Shown: positions 39,231 to 51,349 of the stretch, one piece after another
Layout of the letters: each line of letters begins with the position of its first letter
Numbering within the stretch: the first letter of the stretch is position 1
Origin: Polydactylus sextarius
Lineage: Eukaryota > Chordata > Actinopteri > Polynemidae
Direction: 5' to 3'
Assembly: GCA_016801845.1 (NCBI GenBank)
Contig: CM028918.1
Coordinates: 14,473,501-14,537,500, forward strand
DNA: 64,000 nt
Made by a program: the position numbers and the translations under genes
Notes under the pieces: generated by a model
Database searches by the model: none
What the model was told of the DNA's origin: nothing
The model's input: the letters and a program-made list of their open reading frames with translations, nothing else

Positions 39231-40288
39231 TTTATTTATCAGCATCATTTTCAATGCCAAGCAGTTTGACATTTTCCAAAACCAATACAAGGTGTGTGTG
39301 TTTGTAAATGTACAAACACTGTAAATTGTAAAGCTATAAGAATCTAAATAGTAAAGGAATACCTCCACCCTACCAAATCACACAGCTGAAAAAAAACACA
39401 TCTCTGTATGTCCTCTCATAGCTTCAATGCTGATAGCGTCCAAAGGGTACATTGATATCATGTTGTAAGTCAATGTATCCTTGTTGGCTGTTACTAGGAG
39501 AAGGAAGGTGTTAGTAACTTTTAATCTTTATTGATTGATATTAACAGCATTAGTATATTATAAGTATTCACTCTGGTGCTGGTCTAACTCTGGATATTTT
39601 GTAATCTAAACAAAGAAATGACATAAAAACCAAAAACATTATATGAGAATAGAATAGAATATATTTTGTTTGTCCCACAAGGGGAAATTTATCTATTTGA
39701 CCACATAAAAACCGTGAAAATAGATTAACAGAAAAAACAGAAACAGAAAATTAACAGTTAACAGAAAATGAATAAATTGTTTGTAGTCCAGAGATGAGGA
39801 GAAGCCTTGTTGGTGTGATGTTTGCAGCTGGGACATGACAGAAATCACAGGTAGCTGTAGCATTGGCCAATAGTGAGTTATCACAATGACCATGCTACAT
39901 CCTCTGGATGTAGTATGGTCAAACTCAGTGTCCTGTGAGCAGCTGCTCAGTAACACTAATGTGCCCCGGGTTACACCATCTTTCATTAATACATAGGGAA
40001 AAAAATAATACTGATGATGATGATAAAAAAAAAGGAACAGAAGCATCATATTAAACTGCACTTATTTGTATTTTGGACTGTTTTTGTTTGTGTTGTGGTA
40101 ATAATTTTCTCTGAAAAAGTCAGACATTTATGTTTTTAAGTGGACATAGAATATGTGTCCAATTTTACCTTTCCATGCATTTTTGGCAGCTTTCCACTCA
40201 CTTCTAAAATGTCCAAAGAAACACTCCCCAGGCTCAGCCATGAGGACGACCAGCGTCAACACAAGCATAGAGCATAACACACTTCATC
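39231..40288 (-). pseudogene. Piscidin-4-like pseudogene (frameshift in signal peptide)
   Basis: Exon 2 (40169-40288, ATG at 40287-40285) aligns base for base with the intact piscidin at 42.5-43.8 kb, from the acceptor CAG/GATGAAGTGTGTTATGC through the AEPGEC end of the signal peptide to the donor CATGGAAAG/GTAAA. One extra base near 40266 breaks the frame after MKCVML, and the new frame stops 17 codons after the ATG. A likely exon 4 (39424-39493, acceptor CTCCTAG) is open for 23 codons to a TGA. The 3' flank at 39231-39290, with its AATAAA (39231-39236), matches the 3' flank of the intact gene at a similar distance from the stop. Exon 3 was not found. A probable exon 1 has a donor at 40417-40418, but the position matching the TATA box reads TTTTAAG. 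An alternative is an assembly or sequencing error, though the missing exon 3 and TATA box argue for real decay. Confidence 0.75.
39640..40060 (-). mobile_element. Probable retroposon fragment inside the pseudogene intron
   Basis: GAATAGAATAGAATA, then TTGTCCCACAAGGGGAAATT, is the typical 3' end of a fish non-LTR element in minus orientation. The following 350 bp, including CCTGTGAGCAGCTGCTCAGT, has no counterpart in the paralogous intron at 42.8-43.7 kb, so it looks inserted. The 122-codon minus-strand open frame here is hydrophobic, built on T-rich sequence, and not a recognisable gene. The left boundary is approximate. Confidence 0.4.
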
Positions 40289-42315
40289 CTGGAAACGTAT
40301 CATAAGCAAACCCCTACTATTCAATTCCACTACAAATATATAATCAAATACGTCATGTCAAAACCAAGTACATAAAAAAAGGAAAATGTAACAACAAAAA
40401 CTAAAACTTGTTTATTACCTGAGCACAGATTGATGTTTGGAGCCAGAGGACTGGTAAAGGAAGCAAAGCCAGCAAATGATACAGGTGATATGATTCCTGT
40501 GTCTTCTTAAAACTCGACATCAATCAATGCTCTTATAGTTAAAATGTGGCACCGCTATTGCATCATCATGAATCATCATGGCATGCAACATAAAGTTCTG
40601 TTTACAGATGATAAGGCGTTTTATACGTTAACACCATCTCTGTTAGCTCATCAACACTTTTTTCAAGCTTTAACTGAAGTTCTATTCATGTCTGTTAGGA
40701 GACAATAATTATTTGATATGAACTAAGGATTAAGTCTCCAATTTGCACCTTAAATTGACGTGAAAATATCTCTAATCTCTATCTCTTTAAGATGTAGGCC
40801 TTATTAAAATGTTACCAGTCAGTGTTTTGCCTTGAAACTGTCCGTCATTTCACAAAAAAAGCTATATGGTCTGTTTGTCCTGCAAAATGTTATATGACCA
40901 GAATAATAAGTGGATGTTAAACTGGATGTCACCATTTGCATCACTGTTTTAAAATTGCTCCCCAGTGTAAAAATGTCTTAGAAAATGATTTAAGTATTTA
41001 ATAAATAAAGAAATAATGAGATAAAACCTATAATGATAAAAAAAAAAAAAATCAATTCTTTGGATTTTATTATGTTGCCAACAAACTCAAAGGAAAAATT
41101 TGGGATATTAATAATATAATGTTTTTCCATTGAGCATTCAAGCTCAAATGCACAACTCTTTTTAATACTGACCAATGACAAGAACCTCTTAATCTTGGGT
41201 CAACTGAAAACTGAATGAGATTTCTCTGTAGTAATAATACTATGGCACAAATTTTCCAATCCAACACTCGGTGTAGCATTTTATATAGCTCCACTACAAG
41301 AGAGACTGTCTTAAAACATTTCCAAACTGTAAATGTATAGAAATAAATATGAGAATCAGAAGAACTTCATGAACCCTGCTGATATTCTGTACAAAGCATC
41401 TGAAGTTTGAGTAAATGTTTTTTCCTGTGGATGTCTGCACACCAGGATGTTGTGGCCTTTTTAAGATCAATCTAAATGAGACCAATGAAACAGCTAAGCC
41501 TTATGTTGTTAGTTGCTATGGCAACATGCGAACTTGGTACAGAAAATATAAAAATAACAGCACAATCTCAATTTCATAAGCTTTGGATTTGACTGGAATA
41601 AGCTCTCAGTTCAACCCAACAAGAAATAAAAAGTTTGTTTGTGTTCAGCACAGGAGGAAGATCAATAACCTGGATATCAATATACAACACTCAACAACCC
41701 CAAAATGCAACAAGCTGCCAAACATAATGTGTGTGCTTTAAAAGCTGTAACAATAAAACACCTGTAGTTAACATATATATTGTTTACATCTCACTATGAG
41801 ATTACTGTAACCCTAACCCTAATCCACCCATTTCTGAGCTCCACAAAACGCAGTTCTCAAGCTCAACATTTCCAAGCTTAGTGTAGTTTGTATAAAGTTC
41901 TTTTTGAAATTTGCCTTCAACACACATCTCCTCTTTCTCTGTCACCTGTAATATGCCCATAATTGTTTTTATTGTTCAAAAATAGACATTTTGACACACA
42001 ATCTCAGAAGAGCTTCCTGTCAAAACTGAGACACACCAGAGGAGATGTTCAAGGGGAGAAATGTTCCTTGTTTGGACTGTTTTTTTTTTTTTTATTATTA
42101 TTCTTTGTTGTTGTTTTTGATTTTGAGCTCTAACAAAGTTAATGCCATCATTTCCCCAGATTGAGCCCTGATTGCTGATCCCCAGGAATGGATCCCTGAT
42201 CCATTGCACCATTCTTGATCTGTTTACTAAGATCATTTCTAAAACAGTGTCATTATCAAACCTGTGTATTGGATTTGTGTTGAGTTAAAATACGATGCAC
42301 TTTTTTGAATGCAGT

Positions 42316-42321
42316 TTTATT
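42316..42321 (-). terminator. Poly(A) signal of the piscidin-4-like gene
   Basis: AATAAA on the minus strand, 176 bp after the TGA at 42492. The pseudogene copy has the same signal at an equivalent distance. Confidence 0.65.
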
Positions 42322-42491
42322 CATCAGGACATTTTGTAATAGCAAGATAACTCAAAATTTTCAAAACCAACTAAAGCTTTGACAGCACTTCGTGCAAACC
42401 TAACACTACATTTTTGCTTGTTTGTTTGTTTGTTTGTTTGTCCCATTGCAAAGCAAGTTTGACTCTGAAGATATCACATCACCACAAACTT

Positions 42492-43835
42492 TCAGCGCCA
42501 GTTTTGTGGTTCAGATTCCTCATTGCCTCCTTCAGGTTGTGCAGGTTCTTTGCTAGAGCCTTGCTGCAAGTTAGGTCCATACCTAAGGTGTTAACATACA
42601 GATAAAAGCTTCATTAGGTCCTCTAAGTCTATATATACATACATATACTTAAATCTTCAGCTGGTCTTGTTTATCACACTGTATTACTAATAACTGTAAT
42701 TGGTGAAGTGTCCTTACCTTCGATTCATCTTCTCCATGTCTTTCTGGTATCTGTGTTCTAAAAAATATAAGAGAATGTCATTAGTTCCTCATTGTTATCA
42801 CGCAGTGCTAAGTTTTGCAGAAGACAGTTGTTGATCTCATTGTAGCTTCATACTTCCACTTTGACAAATTCCTCTCCTACTCAAAGATAAATTTTAGATT
42901 TGTAAGAAAGTTGATTGAAGGCTCTATACTGTTTTTCTGCTTTCTGAGTGATTGGACTGTTATAGATCTTCAGTATTACAGGGTATGAGAACAAGATAGT
43001 GAGTTGATTATTTCATCCTTGACAAACACAAAACACATCACATCAGTCATCCTCCTACAGGATAATGAAACACTTTCGGTCCTGAGTGAAAGACTCACTA
43101 CAGTCAGACTTGAAAAAACATATCTACGATCAGCTCAGTGTGGGTCTTTTTGTCTGCTGCTCCATAATACTTAAAAACAACTGACCAACTGACCGACCGA
43201 CCGACAGACAAACAAACAAACAAACAAACAAACAAACAAAACAGATCAACATCAAAAAATGACTGCATTTGACTTTAAACAACAACCAACATTTACATTT
43301 TATCTTAGACAAACACCAACCTGGTGGAAAATGTCAGCTTTAGCTCATCAAACAGGTTAACACACAAACTTACCTTTTGGAGGCTAAAGAGTTTTATGAA
43401 TGAGAAAATGCTTTGGTTTTGGCAGTTTTTAAAATTTCAGTACAAGTGCAGGGCCTTTAGTATCTTATTTACTGTCTCACTCCTAATCTACTGCATAAAG
43501 TTTCATGATGTCATATACTTTCCATTATACTTTCACCTAACGTCCACTTGACCAGAGGTCTAATCAGCCAGAGAGATTGTGAATCTAGATTTATATATCT
43601 ATACATTTTTATGTATTAATACTTTATTTTATTTTCTCTGTTAGGACAAGTCATACATCCGTTTTATGGATCTATGTGTTTAAGTGGATTCAGAGTATGT
43701 GCTCGCTCATTATTTACCTTTCCATGCTTTTTTGGCAGCGCGAAACACTGCTTTGATACGTCCAAATAAACACTCTCCAGGTTCAGCCATGAGGACGACC
43801 AGCGTCAACACAAGAAAGAGCATAACACACTTCAT
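42492..43835 (-). CDS. Piscidin-4-like antimicrobial peptide precursor, 82 aa
   Basis: Spliced from exon 2 (43718-43835), exon 3 (42718-42757, 40 nt) and exon 4 (42492-42582), all with GT-AG borders and matching phases. Residues 1-22 are the piscidin signal peptide, beginning MKCVMLFLVL and ending AEPGEC. The mature peptide begins LFGRIKAVFRAAKKAWK, cationic and amphipathic with Phe, Arg and Lys spaced as in the longer piscidin-4 class. The C-terminal part is acidic and Gln/Glu-rich, ending EPQNWR. Piscidins are stored in mast cells and other granulocytes and kill microbes by disrupting membranes (known for the family). The ATG sits two bases inside exon 2, as in its neighbours, and the exact mature C-terminus cannot be read from sequence. 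A second acceptor 19 nt into exon 4 would give a different tail. Confidence 0.9.
43207..43241. repeat. (AAAC)n microsatellite in a piscidin intron
   Basis: About eight ACAA units in the intron between exons 2 and 3; a reverse-complement-type (GTTT)n run lies at 42417-42440 just downstream of the gene. Confidence 0.9.
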
Positions 43836-43961
43836 CCTGATAACAAAAAAAATGTATATATGGTATAACAAGGGTCATATAAAGTCATGAAGTACTGTAT
43901 ACCTGGTTTTCATAATAAATCCCAAAGAGCTTGCATGTGAAGATAAAAGTTTACATCTTAC

Positions 43962-44030
43962 CTTTCACAAAATCAGTCAGAAATGAGCAGTGAGAAGTGC
44001 AGGTGATGTGGAAAAGATGTGAAACTCTGA
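43962..44030 (-). other. Non-coding exon 1 of the piscidin-4-like gene
   Basis: The donor TGTGAAAG/GTAAGATG ends exon 1 at 43962. Its 5' end is inferred from the TATA box about 30 bp upstream and is approximate. A 5' untranslated first exon is standard for piscidin genes. Confidence 0.6.
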
Positions 44031-44054
44031 GTTCAATAGTGGTGTGATTTGTGT

Positions 44055-44121
44055 CCTTTATATGTTCAAGTATAAGGTGTGGTATTTTCGTAAATGTGCA
44101 TCATTTGTTTTGTGTTGCAAT
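44055..44121 (-). promoter_or_regulatory. Promoter of the piscidin-4-like gene: TATA and C/EBP-like site
   Basis: TATAAAGG on the minus strand at 44055-44062 is the TATA box. TGTTGCAAT (plus strand, 44113-44121) fits the C/EBP consensus and lies about 50 bp upstream of it. C/EBP factors drive granulocyte and acute-phase genes, which fits the expected expression; binding itself is inference. Confidence 0.55.
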
Positions 44122-44662
44122 GGCACGTGATACAGATAGAAGCTGTTGATATCATATCATCTTTGAAGTCCTCTTCTACTAATTCCTCTTTTATTGAAAG
44201 ATACCTTTTAATGTCATGAGAAAGTCATTTATACATAAAACATCACAAAAAAATTCAATGTTGTGTATGTTTATAATTCTTATTCACATTACAAATTAAA
44301 ATTGAGGTTTGATTTGGTTTGAACTTGACTGATTTAGGAGGTTTATGGTCAGGAGTGTTTATCCATAGTTATCCTGTCATCTAAAAACAAAGACATGGCA
44401 ATGATAACATCAAGACTAAGATTAACATTGATTTAGTGGTGAAAATGCCAACAGTCATTTATGTTTGATACCAGTTTGTTGACAGTAGACTTTCACCACT
44501 GGCTGTGTTTGTTAATCTTAGTGTGTGTTTTATGACTTGACATCTTTAAATGCGAACCTTGGAATTTTATATAACGCATGTAAAGTTAGATTTAGAGCAG
44601 TATAATATAGTACCTGTTACCTTGAACTTGCATTAGCAGTGTCATCCACATGCTGTCACTTA

Positions 44663-45748
44663 TTCTAAGTGTTATGTCTTATTGGTGCAATAATAGAGCT
44701 CATCGTGCTAATTTCTTTAGTTTATTTAACAATTAAACAATCCTACATTATATCGTTATTATATGTGTTGATATCTTACCTGTGCCTAATGCTGCAAAAG
44801 CAGTTTCTCTCAGTGGGTGGGACTGAAGTGGGTTTCTTAGCAATAGGGTGGCAGTATTTTAGCTTCTTACATGAATTGCCTGTTATATGTCTAATCTCAT
44901 TGTTTTCTTCTGTAATGTGGATGCAGAGGTACCATGAATGAGTTGTGGACTTGAGATGAATAAATCTATTTGAGTTTAGAACTCGACTACAGCTTCTGCT
45001 GTAGATCCAGTTATTCCTTTATATGTCTACACTATGATGGTTTAAAGTCTAAAGTTTTGATTTAAATGTTTAAGTAATGCTAAAGTAATAAAGTAGAGCA
45101 AGTAAAACCTACGTACTTTTTTACCTTCAATGCAATGATTTTGTTGAAGCCGAGCATGCCTTTTCATGTGTTTCATAAAATACTGCTTTCTTTACTTGAA
45201 ACATTCAACACAAGCATAAGAATATACCTCGAGGTGTCTAATTAGCACGGCGACTATAACTCAAAAAAAGCCACAAGTGTGGCCATTACACATCAGCATA
45301 AAATAGAGGAAGGTGGTGTGAAGACATCACCTTTATGTCAAGTCATTGTGACTGCATTAGGACTTTTATCAGTGATCAACACATGGCTGCTTATGATACC
45401 ACATTTATGTGGTGTGTGTGTCAAAGAGATATGGCAGCAAAACTGCCATACTATATTGTATTTTCTTTTAATTTAGTTACTTTGATCATATTTGTACCGG
45501 AAAATATTTTTGCCAATTCAAGGGAAGAAATAAAGCAGTTTTATTTGCTGTTGTTTCTGAACAGGGTGTCTATGTCTGTGGAGACATTCCCACAAAAAAT
45601 CCTATTATATGTTGCTATTATATATATGCTACCATTGTGTGTTTTAATGCTTTTATATATCATAGTCATTGAATTATTTTTCATTTTGGCATTTGGACTT
45701 CTTACATACATGGCACCAAACTGTTTGAGGAAGAAGAGGAGCAGATGA
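44663..45748 (+). pseudogene. Frameshifted multi-pass membrane protein relic, family unknown
   Basis: Two open stretches encode strongly hydrophobic, transmembrane-like sequence. The first (44669-44941) starts MLCLIGAIIELIVLISLVYL and has three or four candidate membrane helices. The second begins in one frame near 45320 (VIVTALGLLSVINTWLLMI), shifts frame near 45440-45475, and continues to 45748 through NLVTLIIFV and LPLCVLMLLYIIVIELFFIL, ending in a basic tail KKRSR and a stop. A membrane helix on each side of a frameshift, plus a basic cytoplasmic-type tail, is hard to explain by AT-rich noise alone. I cannot name the family; decayed teleost immunoglobulin-superfamily genes with several C-terminal helices are one possibility. 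Splice sites were not resolved. Confidence 0.35.
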
Positions 45749-45749
45749 T

Positions 45750-47600
45750 TCACTAACTGTCACTGTCACAGCAGCATACATAAAAGACAAAGTGCTTTTG
45801 AGCTATATATCAACAACAAGTACTTATATGTATAAGGAATGTGGAGAAGACCCAGGGAGAGACTTTAAATGTGTCTTGTCCATTATACTGTATTCTGCAA
45901 GATGGTGTATAGTGCGTCAGAGGAACTATGCAGCTAACAAGAAAAAAATAATGTATTTTTGGTGGTCATGTAACTTGACTGGGGCAGCCAGTGTTCCCGA
46001 TTTGTCATCAGGATAAACAGGATCAACATGTCAAAAAAGTGCTGCATTTATCCAAATATTAGTTTTATATTGTTTTAATTTACTCAATTATAGAGACGGT
46101 TGATCACAAACCCTGCTGTGGTGGATGGTGGATAAAATGTTAAATGCTTACCTTTTTATAGATCAAGAATCAAAATCACAGGGCAGTATCAGATCTATAG
46201 ATAATGTAAATCTCTGAGTACCTCACTCTCTCACGCACACACACACACACATCCCAAATCACACATGCCTTCATCCCTTCTCCAAAGTTCTTTTTTTATT
46301 CAAGCAACAATTATCCAATCAGACCTGATTTTGTGCTTTAACAAAATATAACAGAAGGATTGTTGGGAATTCATATCAAAATAATAATAAAACAACAACA
46401 ACAACAAAAAATGAATGTAGTGTAAATTCTGAGCTACTATATTTTCAACCAGCCCACAACCTGGCAAACAATAAGCTATGAGTCTACAGTAATATGTTGT
46501 CTTGCCAATTCAACTATAATTCGATTCTTCAGCTAAGTTTATAAATTTCAAGCACTTCAAGTACACTTTTACTGTTGACTAGAAATCATTCCAATTAAAT
46601 TTGCAGTTGCAATGGGTAAGACTTATCATCATATCATAAAAAAAAGTTTAATGTGGCGTTTGATTACAAAATGTGCTTGACATTACAGATTATGCATGGA
46701 GGCAGGGATTAAATATAAAACACAGGGCTAGTGATGTTGGATCTGGTCTGTACAAATCTACTCTCTACTTTCTTAAAAGCTGCTTTGTTTATATAATAAA
46801 TATAGTCATGATAAGAAAATCCCTATTTCAAAGTCATTTCAGAGATAATGCAGACAATAACTGGAACTTACATTGGACAGTGACCTGTAGAGTAAATATC
46901 TTAATTACACTTATACTGTAGATAGCAGTATTATCTTTTATGCCTTAGTTTGTACCTTTTCATACTGTGTCATCCTGACTATATACTTCAGTTAGCACCT
47001 AGTGCTCTTCTCGATTTCAGAGTGACACAGTGATTTTGTTTTTGTCATACACCACTTGATTGTGAAACATGTTACAAAACACAAGTGTCACACAAGTACA
47101 CAGAATGGACAGAGTGTACACAGAATGTGTGAAGCCACAGTACAGTGGTTTCCATATGTTCCCACTATGATGGGATGGGAAAGGTGCACAAGACAGATTT
47201 CCCCAAAGGAACTAATAAAGTATACCTTAGAATGCCTAACAACGGGAACCTAATACATGTGTTTGTATTGAAGCTGCATTGTGTTGTTTAATGTCATAAC
47301 ACTACTGCTCTGGACATATTGCACGTTGTGTTTTCACATATACAGTGTAATTTTATATCCAGTTGCTTTAAAAGATAGCTTTGTTGTCAGTGATCTGAAA
47401 GTGAGTTTTATGTTTTTGATGTTGTTCATAGGTGAGCGGAAATGCATCACATTTCACCACTAGTAGCAGACACAGCTGCAATCATAATATAGTATAACGT
47501 GTATATAATGTTCAAAATCCAGCAAATGAATGCTATGTACACACAGCCTCTACCTCTGAATTACAAAGGAGCTTTGCTGTATACCGTACACCATACATGA
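45750..47600. other. Intergenic DNA, no gene recognised
   Basis: AT-rich with short open frames only. It contains a short (AC)n near 46229-46250 and an AAC-rich stretch near 46390. Confidence 0.5.
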
Positions 47601-47639
47601 ACTTTGTTTCCTAAGAAAATTAAGTGAATAGTGTTGTCT

Positions 47640-47800
47640 CTATTACATGCAGCCTGCTTGTTGTCTTGTTTGTTATTGTCATGCGGTGTCGGTTCGGTGC
47701 CCTAACCTGTCTTGATTCAACACTCCAGGCTGGTAGTGGTGGTGTAATGGTGCAGGTAATGTTTTCGTGGCACATTCTGTTCATTCTATTCTGTTCTGGT
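47640..47800 (+). mobile_element. Tc1-like transposase fragment
   Basis: The plus-strand frame reads DSTLQAGSGGVMVQVMFSWH, closely following the Tc1 transposase segment usually written LQ-GGGSVMVWG-FSWH. At DNA level GGTAGTGGTGGTGTAATGGT is typical of fish Tc1 copies. Neither the rest of the transposase nor the inverted repeats could be found, so this is an isolated fragment. Confidence 0.6.
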
Positions 47801-48429
47801 CTGAATGCAACAGTTTTATCTGTGTGTTCCTGATGACCATCTGAGAATCCTTTTATGGTCATAATTTAGCATCTTCGCTTTGTTACTTCTTGCATGATAA
47901 CGCACAGTGTCACAAAGCAGAAGTTGTCTCAAACTAGTTACGTGACTGACGTTGAATTAACTGCGTTGCAGTGGAGGCAGTCTGCAGTCAGCAGATTTTA
48001 ATCAGTGAGAACACATTTGAGATGGGCAGCAGGAGTGTGCAGTTTAAAAACCTAAATGTATTCTATTCCCGATAAAGAGTGTTACTTCTCTTCTTTAATG
48101 AATTTGGTGATTAGTGTTGTTAGTTGTCCTTTATATGTTGAAACTAAGGTAATTAAAACCATATTTACACATGGTCTGTAGAATCAGCAGTTTTCTAAAT
48201 TCCCTAAATAATAATTTAAAAAATGATCTTTTGTTTTTGATGCAAACATTCCTTAATATACCAGACCTCATATACAGTAAAACCCTTTAGTTTGTTGCAC
48301 AACATTTGTTGCTCACATGTTGGTAACTGAGGACCATACTTTGTGTAGGCCAGTAGGGTCTTTCTCTCCCACCTCATGCTTTTACAGAAAGTCAAATTAT
48401 TCTCTGATCTGCTAAGTTGTATTTACTTT

Positions 48430-49600
48430 ACTGTAACTGTGGCGAGGAGGAGGTGTTAAGGTGTGCAACTAATATTACCAACTACAAAACCAACCACCAG
48501 GGACTCAACCAGACCAGACTGGAAGATGCCACCACCGGCCTCCAGCAACCGAAAAGGGGGAAGAACAAAACAAATTAGTGGGGCTACACACACACACACA
48601 CACACACAAAAGAAAGCAAACTTAATCAATACCTAACAAAAACTGTAATTGATGGGCAGCTCACAAACTTGAATGTAAACAATATATATCAAATAATAAT
48701 AACTGCCAAAATTAAACAACTTATGACAAACTAAAGAAAAAGAAAACAAAACTATAGAAAACAAAACTCAAATGATTACCTAATTTACAAAACAAATCCT
48801 TCAGTTAACTGAATTAACAGAAACAGAATTACACGAACAAACAAACCCAAATTCAACTTCAAACAAAGTAAAGACACAAATAAACCCATACACGCTACTC
48901 AAACCAAACAATAAATCATACACACTTTCACACACTTATTCATCCAACATAAGGGGGACCAGTCCCTGGTCAAGGAAATGGTGCCGCAGACCGAACACCA
49001 CAGTGTAACGCCATGAAGGCGATCAGCAACAAGTGATGCAAACTTCAGTCGTAATATTAACAAAACAGCAGCAGTTCCAGGAAGGTGGTTACAATACACA
49101 TTTTTAAAAGAAAAACACCAGAAGCATTTGCTAAATACAGGGAAGTTATGTGGCTGTTGGTTACAGTATACACACACACATAAACACACACATATATATA
49201 TATATCTTTTTAGCAACCACAATCACACGCTCACAAGAGGAAGTAGGGGGGAAGAGGACACCAGGCAGCCGCCAGCTTCACCTGTGACCACACTTGCATT
49301 AGCCACCTGGTAGTTTCAACCACAACACAGTGAGCCGGATGAGACGGCAAATAATCCCTGCAGCCCGAGCCAGGAGCATGGAGCAGCACACCAACAATCG
49401 TACATAAAAAGAAAAGTACAACACAAGTACCTTTAACATAGGACTACAATGAAGCAACCAACAAGATGAAGCAGATGCAGCCATACCTGCCGGAGACACG
49501 ACCTCTGCCCCTGTCACAGAAACAATAGTAACCAATGTAAACAAAAGAAGAAACGAAGGGGAGAACAACCCAAGACTCTCATCCTGCTACCAAACAAATA
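48430..49600. other. Strand-asymmetric A+C-rich segment of unknown origin
   Basis: For about 1.1 kb the plus strand is rich in A and C and poor in T, unlike both flanks. It begins near GTGGCGAGGAGGAGGTG, includes a short (AC)n at 48592-48609 and a TA-rich stretch near 49194, and ends near 49600. Open frames on the minus strand (48899-49222 and 49299-49568) have no recognisable family. Such asymmetry often marks an inserted retroelement, but no RT, tRNA-primer site or repeat ends were identified. Confidence 0.35.
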
Positions 49601-50063
49601 TTAACAATAATCAGAAATATTAAATGGTGATGTTTCATAAAAATAACCACCCATCCTCAAAATCATTTTTCTTTTGCCTATATTATTCACAACCTTTGAA
49701 AAAGGCAACATATTCCTGTCTTATACAGTATATTACACTAGTGGTCAAAAAGTATTCGACATGACCAGACTAGTGCCAAAAAGTCTGCTGATGTTTGTCA
49801 GCCTACTATTTTTGAAGCAGTGAGGAAGCAATGTCAAGTGAAAGCATCATCATACAACATGGAATTTCAATATTCAGGTTTCATTACAAACAAGTCTAGG
49901 CTCTACCTCAAGAAAGAGATTATTGATCAATTGATAGACCTATTGATAAGTAATATGGGTTACTACTATACAACAAAAATGTCCATGTCCATGACAAACA
50001 AAAAAAAAAAATACTTCAAAATATTATTGGTTTATAAAACTGGAGTGTAAAGAGAAATTCTTG

Positions 50064-50068
<5 letters not shown>

Positions 50069-50106
<38 letters not shown>
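50069..50106. repeat. (GT)n microsatellite in duplication unit 1
   Basis: About 19 GT units. The equivalent tract in unit 2 (52226-52249) has about 11, and the truncated third unit has almost none. Confidence 0.95.
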
Positions 50107-50111
<5 letters not shown>

Positions 50112-50250
50112 GTGATCAGTTCAGTCCACAGGATGACAGTAAGTGATGGTTTTAAAAGTAGCACATTATTAGATACAAAGTACAAGATTGTGACTATTGT
50201 ACAGTCAAAGAAAGGCAATTGGAGAACGTTTAGAACTTTTAAAATGCAAT

Positions 50251-50256
50251 TTTATT
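50251..50256 (-). terminator. Poly(A) signal, piscidin gene of unit 1
   Basis: AATAAA on the minus strand about 180 bp after the TAG at 50434; conserved in the unit 2 gene. Confidence 0.65.
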
Positions 50257-50433
50257 CCAATAAATGAACACATGAACAGCATGTCATCAAGCCTCAAAGC
50301 CCATATTAGAATATGTTGTGCAGAAGTGGATAGATTTTGGATAGACATTTGAAAAGACAGAAAGTGTTAGTCTTTGCAGTATACATAGCATGACAGTAGC
50401 TCCTTCAGGAGAACCAGCATAGGTTCAGGAGTT

Positions 50434-51349
50434 CTACTGCACAAATTGCTCTTCGTTATATGCACGTCTGTCCAGCTGCTCTTGCTGGTCATTGGGCCTT
50501 CCAGAGATCCATCTTTTAAAAGGGAAAGAGACAATAGACCAGCTTTAACCCCATACACTTTATATATACAATGTTGATTATACACTTTTAACATGCCTTG
50601 TAATGGAAGTACTTTGTAGAAATTATAGCAATAGTAAAATTTCCTTACCCGTGGATTGTTCTGCCAACTAAATAAAACAAAGAGAGAAGACAACAATCAT
50701 ATTAAGTCTGATGTCACATTATATTATTATATATTATTATATGTGTTAGTATTATAATGATTTCTATGTGCAGCAGGTAGTATTTTATATAATAAAATAA
50801 TGCTAAAGGTAATAGTAATGAAGTAAATAATGGTTTTATCTTACTTGGATAACTAATTTAGATAACATATAGAACAATTTGTTTTCTATGTCTTCTATGT
50901 GTTAAAACAAGCCAACTCAGTTTCCCCCAGAAATGATACAAGTAAACTACATTGGCAAACATGTTTTGCAGGCAACATAATTACAATCAGCAGAATTTAA
51001 ATGAAAATGAATGTATCAAATCACATCAAGATCAAGAAAGTGATGTAAATCATGAAACACACTAACCACATAAAAGTAATAATGTTATAGTAACTCCAAA
51101 ATTTAAGTTTGATTGTATTGTAAGAGGAGTTATTTTGGTGGAAAACAAATATGCTGTTAGTGTGACTATAATTCAGTTCTAATTTTACTAGTTATATCTA
51201 TGAACATCATCATTATAAAATAAATGATGTGTAAAAGATTGATTTGTACCGTGGCCAATAGCTCTGAAGATGTGGTGAATAAAAGCATCCCCAGGTTCAG
51301 CCATGAGAACGACCATTGACAGCACAAGGAACAACACGATGAGCTTCAT
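50434..51349 (-). CDS. Piscidin-1-like antimicrobial peptide precursor, 65 aa
   Basis: Spliced from exon 2 (51250-51349, ATG two bases after the acceptor TTTTCAG), exon 3 (50649-50667, only 19 nt) and exon 4 (50434-50512). Residues 1-22 are the signal peptide, starting MKLIVLFLVL and ending AEPGDA. The mature peptide starts FIHHIFRAIGHVGRTIHG and continues WISG. It has the piscidin hallmarks: an aromatic and His-rich N-terminus, alternating hydrophobic and basic residues, and HVG-x-x-IH in the middle. Residues 45-65 form the Gln/Glu-rich propeptide, ending EEQFVQ. The family is membrane-lytic against bacteria, fungi and parasites and is stored in mast-cell granules. The signal-peptide DNA is identical to the unit 2 gene while the mature part differs at six positions. 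Confidence 0.92.

Noticed and set aside
39693..40061. 122-codon minus-strand open frame
   Set aside because: Hydrophobic, built on T-rich sequence inside a likely retroposon insertion, with no family resemblance.
41816..41827. CCCTAACCCTAA, telomere-like repeat
   Set aside because: Only two units; too short to be an interstitial telomere tract.
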